Below are positions 34,392 to 43,744 of a stretch of 64,000 nucleotides of DNA, in pieces; within the stretch, counting starts at the first letter, position 1; the number at the start of each line of letters is the position of its first letter. This stretch comes from JBOFOR01 sp051659545 (lineage in GTDB: Bacteria > Bacillota > Clostridia > Peptostreptococcales > Peptostreptococcaceae): NCBI RefSeq assembly GCF_051659545.1, contig NZ_JBOFOR010000273.1:71369-135368 (forward strand). Direction: 5' to 3'. The notes under the pieces were generated by a model. The model was not told the origin of the DNA. It saw nothing but the letters and a program-made list of their open reading frames with translations, and searched no databases. Made by a program: the position numbers and the translations under genes.

Positions 34392-34610
34392 TTAATAACA
34401 ACAATCATCATCACAGTTATTATTATTAAATATAAATAATAAAAATACAATTAATACAATCCATATAAGAGAATTGTTTTGTTCAAAAAAGCAACCTATA
34501 TCTCCATTGTTCATTACCAACAATATTATAAATCCTATTATCAAAAATAACAGCATTGGATTGTCATTTATACCATCAAATCCTCTTAACATATCTTTCA
34601 ATTGGTCCAT
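34392..34610 (-). CDS. Small Gly/Cys two-segment protein 6
   Basis: 72 aa, most diverged member: head LKDMLRGFDGINDNPM, first segment LLFLIIGFIILLVM, linker NNGDIGCFFEQNNSL, second segment IWIVLIVFLLFIF and tail NNNNCDDDCCY. The linker-plus-IWIVL join matches proteins 4 and 5. GGGGGGA is 6 nt before the ATG; CATATATATAAT at 34665-34654 is a CATA-type box. It is separated from the rest by acpP and the coiled-coil gene. Confidence 0.65.
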   Translation of the reverse strand: MDQLKDMLRGFDGINDNPMLLFLIIGFIILLVMNNGDIGCFFEQNNSLIWIVLIVFLLFIFNNNNCDDDCCY

Positions 34611-34702
34611 ACTATCCCCCCCTTAATTATGTACCAAATTTAAAAATACTCTTATTATATATATGATGTTCTTTTAAACTTAGTGCTTGTACCTAAAAAA
34701 AA

Positions 34703-34729
34703 TCATCAAGGCTATAACAACCTTGATGA
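34703..34729 (-). terminator. Terminator of ndpA-like gene
   Basis: A 9-bp hairpin TCATCAAGG/CCTTGATGA with a 9-nt loop and a T-run on the minus strand. Confidence 0.8.
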
Positions 34730-34736
34730 CTATTAG

Positions 34737-35741
34737 TTACTTTTCTTCATAAAAAGTTACATTTTTTATTACTATATCTATAGTTCCATCTGGATTCTGC
34801 CTTACACTGTATTTCATAGGATCTTCAAAGTCTGATAGATTTCCTTTTAAATCAAATCCATTGTCTGTTTTTATACTTCTCTTTTTAAGCTTCTTTTCAA
34901 CCCACTTTTTGTCTATATTAAAGCCTTTTTCTAGTCCTTTTTCTTCCATGTGTTCTTTAAAGCTCTCTTTAAGTTCCTCATCTTTCATAGAGTTCTCTAC
35001 AAAATCGTGTATATCTACTTCGTGTTTCTCTTTTAATGTGTAATTTAATACACTTCTAACCTCTTCTGCATGTTTTATGTCATTGCTTAGAGCATTAGTT
35101 ATCCAGTTCTCAGCACTATTCTTAAATACCTTTGTTTTATATTTATCATCGTCTATTTTTTCTACATTTAAAAACTCTGTTATAAATTTAGAATCAAGTT
35201 CTTCTTTTTCTGAATCTTTGTCTAATAATCTTAAATGGAACTCATCATTTATTCCACTTACTCCTATTATTGCACATTGTTTTTGTCTTACAGTCTCTGG
35301 TATACCTATTTCACTTGCTACCATTTGGATATTAAATTTTTCATCTATAAACTCTATTGAATGAGTGTACAATTTTTTGTAGTCTAATTTTATTATAGCT
35401 ACATTTTTTTCGTCTTTTACAGTGTATAAGCATATTGCTAAATCACAAGATTCTATTTCTGCATTTATTTTCATAACATCAAATAAATATGCTGCAATTT
35501 CCTTAGAATTTTCTAAGAATGTGTCTTCATCGTAAATGATTTGCTCACAACAATTTTTTATTACATTATCATTGTAGTCTTTAAAAACAGCTTTTCTTAT
35601 GTCCTCGTCTTTAGTTACTCTTTTTATTACCTTTTGGAAAAACTTATCTACTTCTTGATTTACTTTTCCTTCAAAATCATTTAGTATAGGTACCTCACTA
35701 TTTTTATCCAAAACATGGACTATAAACTTATGTATTATCAT
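34737..35741 (-). CDS. Nucleoid-associated protein, NdpA/YejK family
   Basis: 334 aa from the ATG at 35741 (GAGGTGG 8 nt upstream); the GTG at 35750 lies inside that site. The N-terminal IIHKFIVHVLDKNSEVPIL and the middle KNVAIIKLDYKKLYTHSIE plus AIIGVSG...FHLRLLDK fit the 37-kDa nucleoid-associated family (NdpA). Family members bind DNA in E. coli, but their role in Firmicutes is unclear; some are linked to mobile or defence loci. Follows the RluA gene by 24 bp on the same strand, so co-transcription is likely. Confidence 0.8.
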   Translation of the reverse strand: MIIHKFIVHVLDKNSEVPILNDFEGKVNQEVDKFFQKVIKRVTKDEDIRKAVFKDYNDNVIKNCCEQIIYDEDTFLENSKEIAAYLFDVMKINAEIESCDLAICLYTVKDEKNVAIIKLDYKKLYTHSIEFIDEKFNIQMVASEIGIPETVRQKQCAIIGVSGINDEFHLRLLDKDSEKEELDSKFITEFLNVEKIDDDKYKTKVFKNSAENWITNALSNDIKHAEEVRSVLNYTLKEKHEVDIHDFVENSMKDEELKESFKEHMEEKGLEKGFNIDKKWVEKKLKKRSIKTDNGFDLKGNLSDFEDPMKYSVRQNPDGTIDIVIKNVTFYEEK

Positions 35742-35765
35742 CTTTCCCACCTCAAATCCTTATAT

Positions 35766-36668
35766 TTATCTTAGTTTTTGTATTAATTCTTCTATGTCTT
35801 TTGGTAATTTAGCATTAAAGCTTAATTCTTCTTTAGTTCTTGGTTGTTCAAATTCCAAGCTATATGCATGTAAAGCTTGTCTATTTATAAGGTTTTCATC
35901 TACATATCCATATAACTCATCACCTATTATACCATGACCTATGTATTCCATATGAACTCTTATTTGGTGTGTTCTTCCTGTTTCTAATTTTACCTCTAAA
36001 ACTGTAGCATCTTCTAATCTTTCTAGTACTTTATAGTGAGTACGTGATGCTTGACCTCTTTCATCAACTACTCTTTTTATACTTTCTTCTGTAGATCTGT
36101 ATATAGGTTGATCTATAGTACCTTCATCTTCTTTTACTATTCCTTTGACTACAGTTATATAAGTTTTTTCAACTTTGTTTTCTCCCATATCCAAAGATAG
36201 AGCATGATGTGCATATCCACTTTTAGCAACTATTACTAGTCCTGATGTATTCATATCTAGTCTGTTTACAAATCTAATTTTTACTTCTTCGTTTTTCTTA
36301 ATTATATAATCTGTTACTCCATTTGCAATAGTATTATCAAAATGACTTTTAGTTGGATGTACTACCATAAATGGAGGTTTATTTACCATTATTATATCAA
36401 AATCATCATATAATATATCTAAATTTAAATCTTGTGGCTCAAATTTAGCTCTTTCCTCTTCTATTTTTACTTCTATTAAATCGCCTTTTTTTATTTTTGT
36501 ACTAGGCTTTTTAAATATACCATTTACTAGTACGGTTTGATCTCTTTTCATCTTAGATAATGCTCTAACTGAAAAACTTAATTTATCTAATAGTATTTCT
36601 TTTAGAGTTGAATCTTCTTTTGATGTATATGAAATAACATTATACTTTTGATTTTCTTTTTTGAACAA
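35766..36668 (-). CDS. RluA-family pseudouridine synthase
   Basis: 300 aa starting with TTG, with AGGTG 6 nt upstream. Residues about 15-70 are an S4-type RNA-binding domain (LLDKLSFSVRALSKMKRDQT). The catalytic domain has the motif FVNRLDMNTSGLVIVAK (catalytic Asp about 137), and later LETGRTHQIRVHMEYIGHGI. It isomerises uridine in 23S rRNA or tRNA; which site is not decidable (RluD-like group). A first gene before ndpA. Confidence 0.9.
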   Translation of the reverse strand: MFKKENQKYNVISYTSKEDSTLKEILLDKLSFSVRALSKMKRDQTVLVNGIFKKPSTKIKKGDLIEVKIEEERAKFEPQDLNLDILYDDFDIIMVNKPPFMVVHPTKSHFDNTIANGVTDYIIKKNEEVKIRFVNRLDMNTSGLVIVAKSGYAHHALSLDMGENKVEKTYITVVKGIVKEDEGTIDQPIYRSTEESIKRVVDERGQASRTHYKVLERLEDATVLEVKLETGRTHQIRVHMEYIGHGIIGDELYGYVDENLINRQALHAYSLEFEQPRTKEELSFNAKLPKDIEELIQKLR

Positions 36669-36747
36669 TTCTACACCTGCTTTCCTTAAGTCATAACATT
36701 ACTATTTTATACTATTTTTAAATAATAGATAAGTACTTTTTATCATT

Positions 36748-36783
36748 AAAAAGCTTTAGGCTATAATAACCTAAAGCTTTTTT
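36748..36783 (-). terminator. Terminator of MFS gene
   Basis: A 13-bp hairpin AAAAAGCTTTAGG/CCTAAAGCTTTTT with a 9-nt loop; A/T flanks, just past the stop at 36794. Confidence 0.85.
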
Positions 36784-36793
36784 AACTAACTTT

Positions 36794-37978
36794 TTAGCTA
36801 ACTTTTTTTAACTCTTGTTTATTATTGCCTATAAATACTTTATATAATAATATAAATGCAAATAAACAACATACTCCACCTAGTAAAAATGGTAGTTTAT
36901 TTCCGTAATCAAATATAAATCCTGATACTAAAGAACCTGTAACCATACCGATAGCTTTAAATGACCCTTGTATTCCCATTACTTCTCCATAATTATTTTT
37001 AGCTAATTTAGAGACAATACTTTGTTGTAATGGAGTAATTAATGCACTTGAAGCAATGAACATCGCTAAGAATATTAATGCTACAATCATATTTGAACTT
37101 AAACTCGAAATTACTATAGAAATTCCTGCAATACCTAAAACAGCTACTATAGTTTTATTTTCATCAAACTTTTTACCTAAATAAGGATTTACGAATAAAT
37201 TCATCATCAACGCAATTACTCCAGCTATAGCCATTACTATACCATTTACTATTGTCGGCATATTAAGCACTGATTCTACGTAGAAGTTTATTGTTGAGTT
37301 GTACGATGTAGTCGCAATTGTAGCAAGAGTCATTATTATCATCATTATACCTATTATTGACTTTAAATCTATTGATTTTTTTCCTGGTTTTAAGTGTTCT
37401 AAATATATTTTTACTTCTTTAGATTTATTTTCTATAGTTTCATCTAGTAATAAATATATACATACACCTACTAGAATAGTAAGAACAAACTGAGTAATAA
37501 AGGCATATTTATATCCAAATCCTCCGATTGCACCACCTAAAAGAGCACCACATGAACTTGCTATAGACATTGTAGCTGTATGGTATGACATATACTTAAT
37601 TCTTTCTTCCTTCGTAGATACATCACTTACATAAGCTATAGAGCCAGTCATAAATCCTACAGATAAAGCCCCTCCTAATATTCTAAATAAAAGAATTAAT
37701 GTGGATGTTTGTGCAAGCCCAAAACCAAGTTGACTTATTCCATAGCCAATTACTCCTATTATTAATACCTTTTTTCTTCCCTTAGCATCTGATATTGAAC
37801 CCCAAATTGGAGCCATAACGAATTGAGCTATTGCCATTGTAGAATATAAAACTCCAAACATATAAGTTGGTAATCCTAAAGTATTTATTAATGTAGGTGT
37901 TACTGGATGAGCCATGTTAAATGTAGTCATTGTTATAAAATTTATAAATAGAATCTTGTTTATTTTGTTTTTATCCAT
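36794..37978 (-). CDS. MFS transporter
   Basis: 394 aa with 12 predicted membrane helices. Motif A of the drug/H+ antiporter group appears as GSISDAKGRKKVLIIG between helices 2 and 3, with motif C-like SVGFMTGSIAYVSDV in the following helices. The substrate is unknown; the layout fits multidrug or tetracycline-type exporters. AGAGGT is upstream of the ATG. Monocistronic. Confidence 0.88.
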   Translation of the reverse strand: MDKNKINKILFINFITMTTFNMAHPVTPTLINTLGLPTYMFGVLYSTMAIAQFVMAPIWGSISDAKGRKKVLIIGVIGYGISQLGFGLAQTSTLILLFRILGGALSVGFMTGSIAYVSDVSTKEERIKYMSYHTATMSIASSCGALLGGAIGGFGYKYAFITQFVLTILVGVCIYLLLDETIENKSKEVKIYLEHLKPGKKSIDLKSIIGIMMIIMTLATIATTSYNSTINFYVESVLNMPTIVNGIVMAIAGVIALMMNLFVNPYLGKKFDENKTIVAVLGIAGISIVISSLSSNMIVALIFLAMFIASSALITPLQQSIVSKLAKNNYGEVMGIQGSFKAIGMVTGSLVSGFIFDYGNKLPFLLGGVCCLFAFILLYKVFIGNNKQELKKVS

Positions 37979-38040
37979 GTCTTAACCTCTACTTATTTTG
38001 TCTTTGTATACTGCATATTTTGTACCTTATATAATAACAC

Positions 38041-38068
38041 AAAAGCCTACCAATTTGGTAAGGCTTTT
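38041..38068 (-). terminator. Terminator of methionine gamma-lyase gene
   Basis: A hairpin AAAAGCCT/AGGCTTTT with inner ACC/GGT pairing and outer ATAACAC/ATGTTAT. T-rich on both sides; just past the stop at 38088. Confidence 0.75.
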
Positions 38069-38087
38069 ATGTTATTATATAAAATTT

Positions 38088-39284
38088 TTATAGATTATCT
38101 AAGCTTTCTTTTAAATCTGCTATAATATCCTTCACATCTTCTAAGCCAACAGATAACCTTATAAGCCCATCTGCTATGCCTGCTTCTAATCTTTCTTCTT
38201 CACTATATGGTGAATGTGTCATTGATGCTGGATGTTGAATTAAGGTTTCACAATCACCTAAACTAACTGCAAGAGTACATAGCTTCAATGAATTTAGTAG
38301 TTTCTTTCCTGCTTCTACTCCACCTTTTACTTCAAAAGATATCATTGCACCAGGAAATCTCATTTGTTTTTTAGCAAGTTCATATTGTGGGAAACTTTCT
38401 AGCCCAGGATAGCTTATTTTTTCTACATTTTTATGACTTTCTAAGAATTTTGCTACCTCTAGTGCATTTTTACAATGTCTTTCCATTCTTACATCTAATG
38501 TTTTCATACCTCTTATTATCAAATAAGCATCAAATGGACTAAGTACTGCCCCTGTCATATCTTTAACTCCAAAGAATCTTACCTCATCAATAAACTGTTT
38601 TTTGCCAACTACTATACCTGCAATAACATCTCCATGCCCATTCAAGTATTTAGTTGCTGAATGAATAACTACATCTGCTCCCAACTCTATTGGTCTTTGA
38701 ATATAAGGTGTGGCAAAAGTATTATCTACAAATACTAAACAATTCTCTACTTTTTCATGTGCAATATCTGATATCGCTTTTATATCTACAAGTTTAAGGT
38801 CTGGATTTGCTGGTGATTCTAAGTACACTACCTTTGTATTTTCTTTTATTGAATTTTTTACGTCTTCTAAATTAGATGCATCTATAAAAGTAACGTCTAC
38901 TCCAAATCTAGTAAGCCCATGGTTTAATAAAGCAAAGGTACATCCATATAAAGTCTTGTCAGCTAAAACATGGTCTCCTGCTTTTAAAGCTGTCCAAAGC
39001 GCTGCTGATATTGCCCCCATACCAGAAGCTGTTGCTATAGAAGCTTCTCCACCTTCTAAAACAGAAATTTTTTCTTCTAATTGAGTAAGAGTTGGGTTTC
39101 CTAGCCTTGTATAAATATAACCTTCCTCTTCTAAGGCAAATCTTCTCCCACCTTGTTCTACATTGTCAAATATAAATGTTGATGTTTGATAAATTGGTGT
39201 TGTTAAAGCTCCACACACTGAATCTTTTTTATAGCCTCCATGAATTGCCTTAGTTGAAAAACTCATTTCTTCTAGATTTTTCAT
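38088..39284 (-). CDS. megL: Methionine gamma-lyase
   Basis: 398 aa, Cys/Met-metabolism PLP family (tetramer). It splits L-methionine into methanethiol, ammonia and 2-oxobutyrate. The PLP lysine is K212 in HSATKYLNGHGD. Cys115 in TLYGCTFAL, beside the PLP-stacking Tyr113, is the residue that distinguishes methionine gamma-lyases from cystathionine lyases and synthases. Length matches. AAGGGGGG is upstream of the ATG. Monocistronic. Homocysteine or cysteine degradation is a possible side activity. Confidence 0.9.
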   Translation of the reverse strand: MKNLEEMSFSTKAIHGGYKKDSVCGALTTPIYQTSTFIFDNVEQGGRRFALEEEGYIYTRLGNPTLTQLEEKISVLEGGEASIATASGMGAISAALWTALKAGDHVLADKTLYGCTFALLNHGLTRFGVDVTFIDASNLEDVKNSIKENTKVVYLESPANPDLKLVDIKAISDIAHEKVENCLVFVDNTFATPYIQRPIELGADVVIHSATKYLNGHGDVIAGIVVGKKQFIDEVRFFGVKDMTGAVLSPFDAYLIIRGMKTLDVRMERHCKNALEVAKFLESHKNVEKISYPGLESFPQYELAKKQMRFPGAMISFEVKGGVEAGKKLLNSLKLCTLAVSLGDCETLIQHPASMTHSPYSEEERLEAGIADGLIRLSVGLEDVKDIIADLKESLDNL

Positions 39285-39464
39285 AATAAGTACCCCCCTT
39301 AATATAAAGTTAGATTATCCTTTTATTTTAATGCTCTACTTTAATTATAGTATTATATTTCTTTTATGTAATAAAATTCTTCTATATACGTTCCTATTTA
39401 AATAATAATTGTTATTTCGAATTATTAAATTATGCTATAATACAAAGTATAAAGGGGTGTAAAG

Positions 39465-40265
39465 ATGAAAAGATTTGTAACTATAAATTCAAACCAAGTA
39501 TATAAGTCCCTTGAGACTAAAGAGCTACTAACTAAAAAATTAATATCTGAAGGCTTTGATGTAAAAGATTATTTCCATCCAGATACAGAATTAGTTGTAT
39601 CCATTGGTGGAGATGGTTCTTTTTTGAAGACTGTACATGATTTTAACTTTCCTAATGTTCCTGTAGTTGGAATAAATACTGGTCACCTTGGTTTTTTTGC
39701 AGATATCAGTCCTGACAACATAGACACGTTTATTGACGCTTATAATAATAATGATTATATTATACAAGGTATATCACTTATTGAAGCTGAAATATTCTCA
39801 CATGAATGCTGTGAGAATATTTATGCTATTAATGAAGTTGTAATCAGAGGAGATAAGTCTAGAGTTATACATTTAGATTTAAAGGTAAATGATAAGCATA
39901 TACAAGATTTTGGAGGCGACGGCTTAATTATATCGACACCTACTGGTTCTACTGCCTATAACTATTCTGCTCGTGGTAGTATCGTAGATCCTAGTTTAAA
40001 CCTTATGCAACTTACTCCACTTCATCCAATAAATACAAATGCTTACCGATGTTTTACATCTAGTATAATATTTTCTAGTGAGTCTATAATAAACATAGCA
40101 CCAGAATATAGGTTTGAAAATTCCATTTTAGTAGTTGTAGATGGGGTAGAGCATAGATTTAGCGATGTATCTGATATTAAAATATTTGTATCAGATATTA
40201 AGGTGAATTTACTTAGAATGTCTAATTATGAGTTTTGGAGTAGAGTCACTGAAAAATTCTTATAA
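39465..40265 (+). CDS. NAD kinase
   Basis: 266 aa. It phosphorylates NAD to NADP with ATP or polyphosphate. Motifs are GGDG (48-51) in VVSIGGDGSFLK, NTGHLGFFADI (about 75) and STPTGSTAYN (about 164). Full length. AAAGGGGTG is 5 nt before the ATG. The YfcE gene follows 22 bp after its stop, with a shared terminator at 40858-40904, so the two form a small operon. Confidence 0.95.
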   Translation: MKRFVTINSNQVYKSLETKELLTKKLISEGFDVKDYFHPDTELVVSIGGDGSFLKTVHDFNFPNVPVVGINTGHLGFFADISPDNIDTFIDAYNNNDYIIQGISLIEAEIFSHECCENIYAINEVVIRGDKSRVIHLDLKVNDKHIQDFGGDGLIISTPTGSTAYNYSARGSIVDPSLNLMQLTPLHPINTNAYRCFTSSIIFSSESIINIAPEYRFENSILVVVDGVEHRFSDVSDIKIFVSDIKVNLLRMSNYEFWSRVTEKFL

Positions 40266-40287
40266 CTATACTTAGGAGGCAATACAT

Positions 40288-40857
40288 ATGAAAATTGGCG
40301 TAATGAGCGATACTCATGGAAGTCTACTTTATTTTGAAAAAGCTCTAGATTCATTATCTGAATGTGATGTTATACTTCACGGTGGAGATGTATTATATCA
40401 TGGTCCTAGAAATGATATCCCTGAAGGATATAATCCTAAAGGTATTATTGCTAAAATAAATGAAGTTAATAATATACTTATTACTAGAGGAAATTGCGAT
40501 GCTGATGTAGATCAAATGGTTATAAATCATCCAATCCAAGGACCTTATGTTATGAGTCAATTTGGAGAAGTTAGAATTATTATGACTCATGGATATACTG
40601 AGTCTAAAGATGAAACAATAAAAAAGGCTAAAAGTATGGGTGCTGATATTTTAATATTAGGACATACTCATGTTAAAGAGTTATATTGTGATGAAAATTT
40701 AATTGTTTTAAATCCAGGAAGTACTTCTATCCCAAAAGACGGAACTCATTCTATCGCAATTATAGATATAATTCAAACCGAAGATGAGCTTGATATGAAT
40801 TTTAATTTAATAGATATTAATACAGGCAGAATTATAAAAATAAATAATAAAGATTAA
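40288..40857 (+). CDS. yfcE: YfcE-type metallophosphoesterase
   Basis: 189 aa, calcineurin-like fold with metal motifs MSDTHGS (about 6), HGGDVLYHG (about 31), TRGNCD (about 71), MTHGYT (about 105) and LGHTH (about 128). YfcE/MJ0936-type proteins are manganese-dependent phosphodiesterases with unclear natural substrates. AGGAGGC is 7 nt before the ATG. Operon with NAD kinase. Confidence 0.92.
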   Translation: MKIGVMSDTHGSLLYFEKALDSLSECDVILHGGDVLYHGPRNDIPEGYNPKGIIAKINEVNNILITRGNCDADVDQMVINHPIQGPYVMSQFGEVRIIMTHGYTESKDETIKKAKSMGADILILGHTHVKELYCDENLIVLNPGSTSIPKDGTHSIAIIDIIQTEDELDMNFNLIDINTGRIIKINNKD

Positions 40858-40904
40858 AGAACAAAAAGGTGTCAAGATTAAACTTGGCACCTTTTTGTTC
40901 TTTA
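40858..40904 (+). terminator. Strong bidirectional terminator
   Basis: A 21-bp near-perfect hairpin (AAAGAACAAAAAGGTGTCAAG, one G-T pair, 6-nt loop) between the convergent yfcE and pepT genes. Confidence 0.9.
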
Positions 40905-40923
40905 GTAATTAATAATATTAACT

Positions 40924-42147
40924 TTATATTTGAGCGTATTTTTCCGCTATTTTTACTATTAGTTTAGAGCATTTTTCCATAGTACCTACTGGTACACATT
41001 CATTTTTACTATGGAAGTTTAATCCTCCAGTAAATATGTTAGGACAAGGAAGTCCCATAAATGATAATCTTGCTCCATCTGTACCACCTCTTATTGGTAT
41101 TATAAGTGGGTCTATTCCAACTTCTTTCATAGCTTCTTCTGCTATATCAACTATAAATTTAACTGGCTCTACTTTTTCTCTCATATTGAAGTATTGATCA
41201 TTCATATCTAAAGTAATTCTACCATTGTATTTTTCATTTAACTTATTTATTGTTTCTTCCATATAAGCTTTTCTTTTTTCGAATTTTTGCTTATCATGAT
41301 CTCTTATTATATAAACCATAGTAGCTTTTTCAACATTTCCATTTAGGTCGTTTAAGTGATAGAATCCTTCATATCCTTCTGTAGTTTCAGGTCTTTCACT
41401 TGTTGGGAACATTTCTGATATTTCTGCAGCTATATGTAAAGCGTTTACCATTTTATTTTTAGATGCTCCTGGATGTACATTTCTGCCTTGTATTGTTATA
41501 GTAACACCTGCAGCATTAAAGTTTTCATATTGAAGCTCGCCTTCAATTCCACCATCAATAGTATAAGCATATTTTGCTCCAAATTTTTCTACATCAAATA
41601 AATTTGCACCTCTGCCTATTTCTTCATCTGGAGTAAATCCTATTTTTATATCTCCATGTTTAATTTCAGGATTGTTAACTAAATATTCTATTGCAGTAAC
41701 TATTTCTGCTACTCCAGCCTTATCATCAGCACCAAGTAAAGTTGTACCATCAGTAACTATTAAATCTTCACCCGCAAATTTAGTAATCTCTGGATAATCT
41801 TTAACACTTGTAATTATATTTTGCTCTGAATTTAAAACTATGTCTTTTCCATCGTAATTTTCAATAATCCTCGCCTTAACATCTTTACCGCTAACATCTG
41901 GTGCTGTATCTAAATGAGATATAAATCCTATAGTTTCTGCACCTTCTACATTCCCTTTTAATGTTGCCATAACATAACTATTTTCATCTACATTTGCATC
42001 TTCAAGCCCTAATAATTTTAATTCTTCTACTAAATAATTAGCAAAAACTCTTTGACCTTCAGTTGATGGACAATTAGAATTTTTAGGATTTGCCGTTGTA
42101 TCAAACGTAACATATTTTAAAAATCTTTCTACTACATTTTTTCTCAT
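40924..42147 (-). CDS. pepT: Peptidase T (tripeptidase)
   Basis: 407 aa, M20 family dizinc enzyme that removes the N-terminal residue from tripeptides in the cytoplasm. Metal and catalytic motifs: ISHLDTAPD (about 77), LLGADDKAG (about 140), TPDEEIGRG (about 174; catalytic Glu) and HSKNECVP near the C-terminus. GAGGTAC is upstream of the ATG. The CorC-type gene lies 25 bp upstream on the same strand. Confidence 0.95.
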   Translation of the reverse strand: MRKNVVERFLKYVTFDTTANPKNSNCPSTEGQRVFANYLVEELKLLGLEDANVDENSYVMATLKGNVEGAETIGFISHLDTAPDVSGKDVKARIIENYDGKDIVLNSEQNIITSVKDYPEITKFAGEDLIVTDGTTLLGADDKAGVAEIVTAIEYLVNNPEIKHGDIKIGFTPDEEIGRGANLFDVEKFGAKYAYTIDGGIEGELQYENFNAAGVTITIQGRNVHPGASKNKMVNALHIAAEISEMFPTSERPETTEGYEGFYHLNDLNGNVEKATMVYIIRDHDKQKFEKRKAYMEETINKLNEKYNGRITLDMNDQYFNMREKVEPVKFIVDIAEEAMKEVGIDPLIIPIRGGTDGARLSFMGLPCPNIFTGGLNFHSKNECVPVGTMEKCSKLIVKIAEKYAQI

Positions 42148-42172
42148 CTTTAGTACCTCTTTCTTTTTTTCA

Positions 42173-43423
42173 TTATGTGAAAATTCTTATTTTCTTAATC
42201 CTATTTTTATCTAGGCTTTCTATGCAGAACTTTATATTTTCTACTTGTATTACTTCATTCTCTTCAGGTAATCTTCTTAAGTAACCTATTATAAATCCAC
42301 CTATAGAATCAAATTCTTCAGATTCTAATTTAACGCCTATAAGTTCATTAACATCACTTATTTTTGTACTACCCTCTACTATATATTCATCCTCTTTTAT
42401 TACTATAATCTCCTCATCTTCTTCATCATATTCATCTTCTATATCCCCAACTATAACTTCTACTAAATCTTCTATAGTTATAAGGCCTGAAGTTCCACCA
42501 TATTCATCTACTACTATAGCCATTTGACTTTTTTCTATTTTCATTTCTTCTAATAATTGAGTAATTTTTTTAAATTCATATGTGAAAAACGGTTCTCTAA
42601 TGTAATTATTAATATCAAAATTTTCAATTTCTTTATCAGTTAAAAATATTACATCTTTTATATTCAATATACCTATAACATCGTCAATTGAGTCATTGTA
42701 CACAGGCATTCTACTTAATTTTTCATTTTTAAACATTTCTATTATTTCATCATAGCTATCTTCACTACTAATGGCAACCATATCTAGTCTTTGAACCATC
42801 GCTTCTTTCGCTTGCATATCTCCAAATTGGAATACATTATTTATTATTTGTCTCTCTTCTATTTCTAATACTCCTTCTTCATGACTTACATTAACCATAG
42901 TTCTTAGCTCTTCTTCAGTTATATATGGTTGATTGCCTTTATTTTCTACACCAATTAATTTAAATATTACTCCTGTTATTAAATTAAATACCCATACTAC
43001 AGGTCTTAATATAAAAATTATTACCTTTATTGGCTTAGATACTAAAATAGCAACTTTTTCTGAGTTGTTTGCTGCAATAGTTTTAGGGGTTATTTCTCCA
43101 AATATTAAAACTAATATTGTCATAACTAAAGTAGCTACAGGAACTCCTTCTGGTCCTAACAATGTTATAAATAATGATGTAGATATAGATGTTGCAGCTA
43201 TATTTACAACGTTATTTCCAACTAATATAGAGCCTAATAAACTATTTGGATGTTCTATTAAGTCAGCTACTAGTTTTGCTCCTTTTACTCCTTCATCTTG
43301 CATATGCCTCATTCTTATTTTACTTAGTGACATTAACGAAGTTTCAGATGCAGAAAAAAAACCTGAGCCTATAAGTAATATCACCAAGATTATAATTTGA
43401 ATTAAAATACTGGTTCCTTCCAA
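42173..43423 (-). CDS. CNNM/CorC (HlyC) family membrane protein
   Basis: 416 aa starting with TTG. The N-terminal DUF21/CNNM domain (about 1-195) has three to four membrane helices and the acidic motif GSGFFSASETSLMSLSK. It is followed by two CBS repeats (about 210-335: QRLDMVAIS, IGILNIKDVIF, AIVVDEYGGTSGLITIEDL) and a C-terminal CorC_HlyC domain. Members are implicated in magnesium efflux or homeostasis. The start is by frame and a distant GGAGAG; AAAGG touches the TTG, so the start is uncertain. Confidence 0.88.
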   Translation of the reverse strand: MEGTSILIQIIILVILLIGSGFFSASETSLMSLSKIRMRHMQDEGVKGAKLVADLIEHPNSLLGSILVGNNVVNIAATSISTSLFITLLGPEGVPVATLVMTILVLIFGEITPKTIAANNSEKVAILVSKPIKVIIFILRPVVWVFNLITGVIFKLIGVENKGNQPYITEEELRTMVNVSHEEGVLEIEERQIINNVFQFGDMQAKEAMVQRLDMVAISSEDSYDEIIEMFKNEKLSRMPVYNDSIDDVIGILNIKDVIFLTDKEIENFDINNYIREPFFTYEFKKITQLLEEMKIEKSQMAIVVDEYGGTSGLITIEDLVEVIVGDIEDEYDEEDEEIIVIKEDEYIVEGSTKISDVNELIGVKLESEEFDSIGGFIIGYLRRLPEENEVIQVENIKFCIESLDKNRIKKIRIFT

Positions 43424-43744
43424 CCTTTACCACTCTCCTAGTTTTTATTTTTGATGTCAATATAGATTATATCATATTTAATTTGTATTTGGAAATTAAT
43501 ACAAGTAACTACTATTTCTTTTGTATTTTAATTTATTATTCCCTTGCTAGCCTAGTAATTATTTATTAATGAGCATTATATATGCAATAAATCTCTTTAA
43601 AAATAAAATATATTATTTGATTTATAAAATAATTACTATATTCACATACTAATACTATATTTATATAAAACCTTTAAAAAAAAATATTCTATACGTATAT
43701 AAGAAATAGGTAAATCATTATCAATATATTAGGAGGTTAAATTT
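43424..43744. other. Noncoding 320 bp upstream of reductase gene
   Basis: Very AT-rich, no gene. Near its right end, AAATCATTATCAAT (about 43711-43724) resembles part of a Fur-type box; this is only suggestive. Confidence 0.4.
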
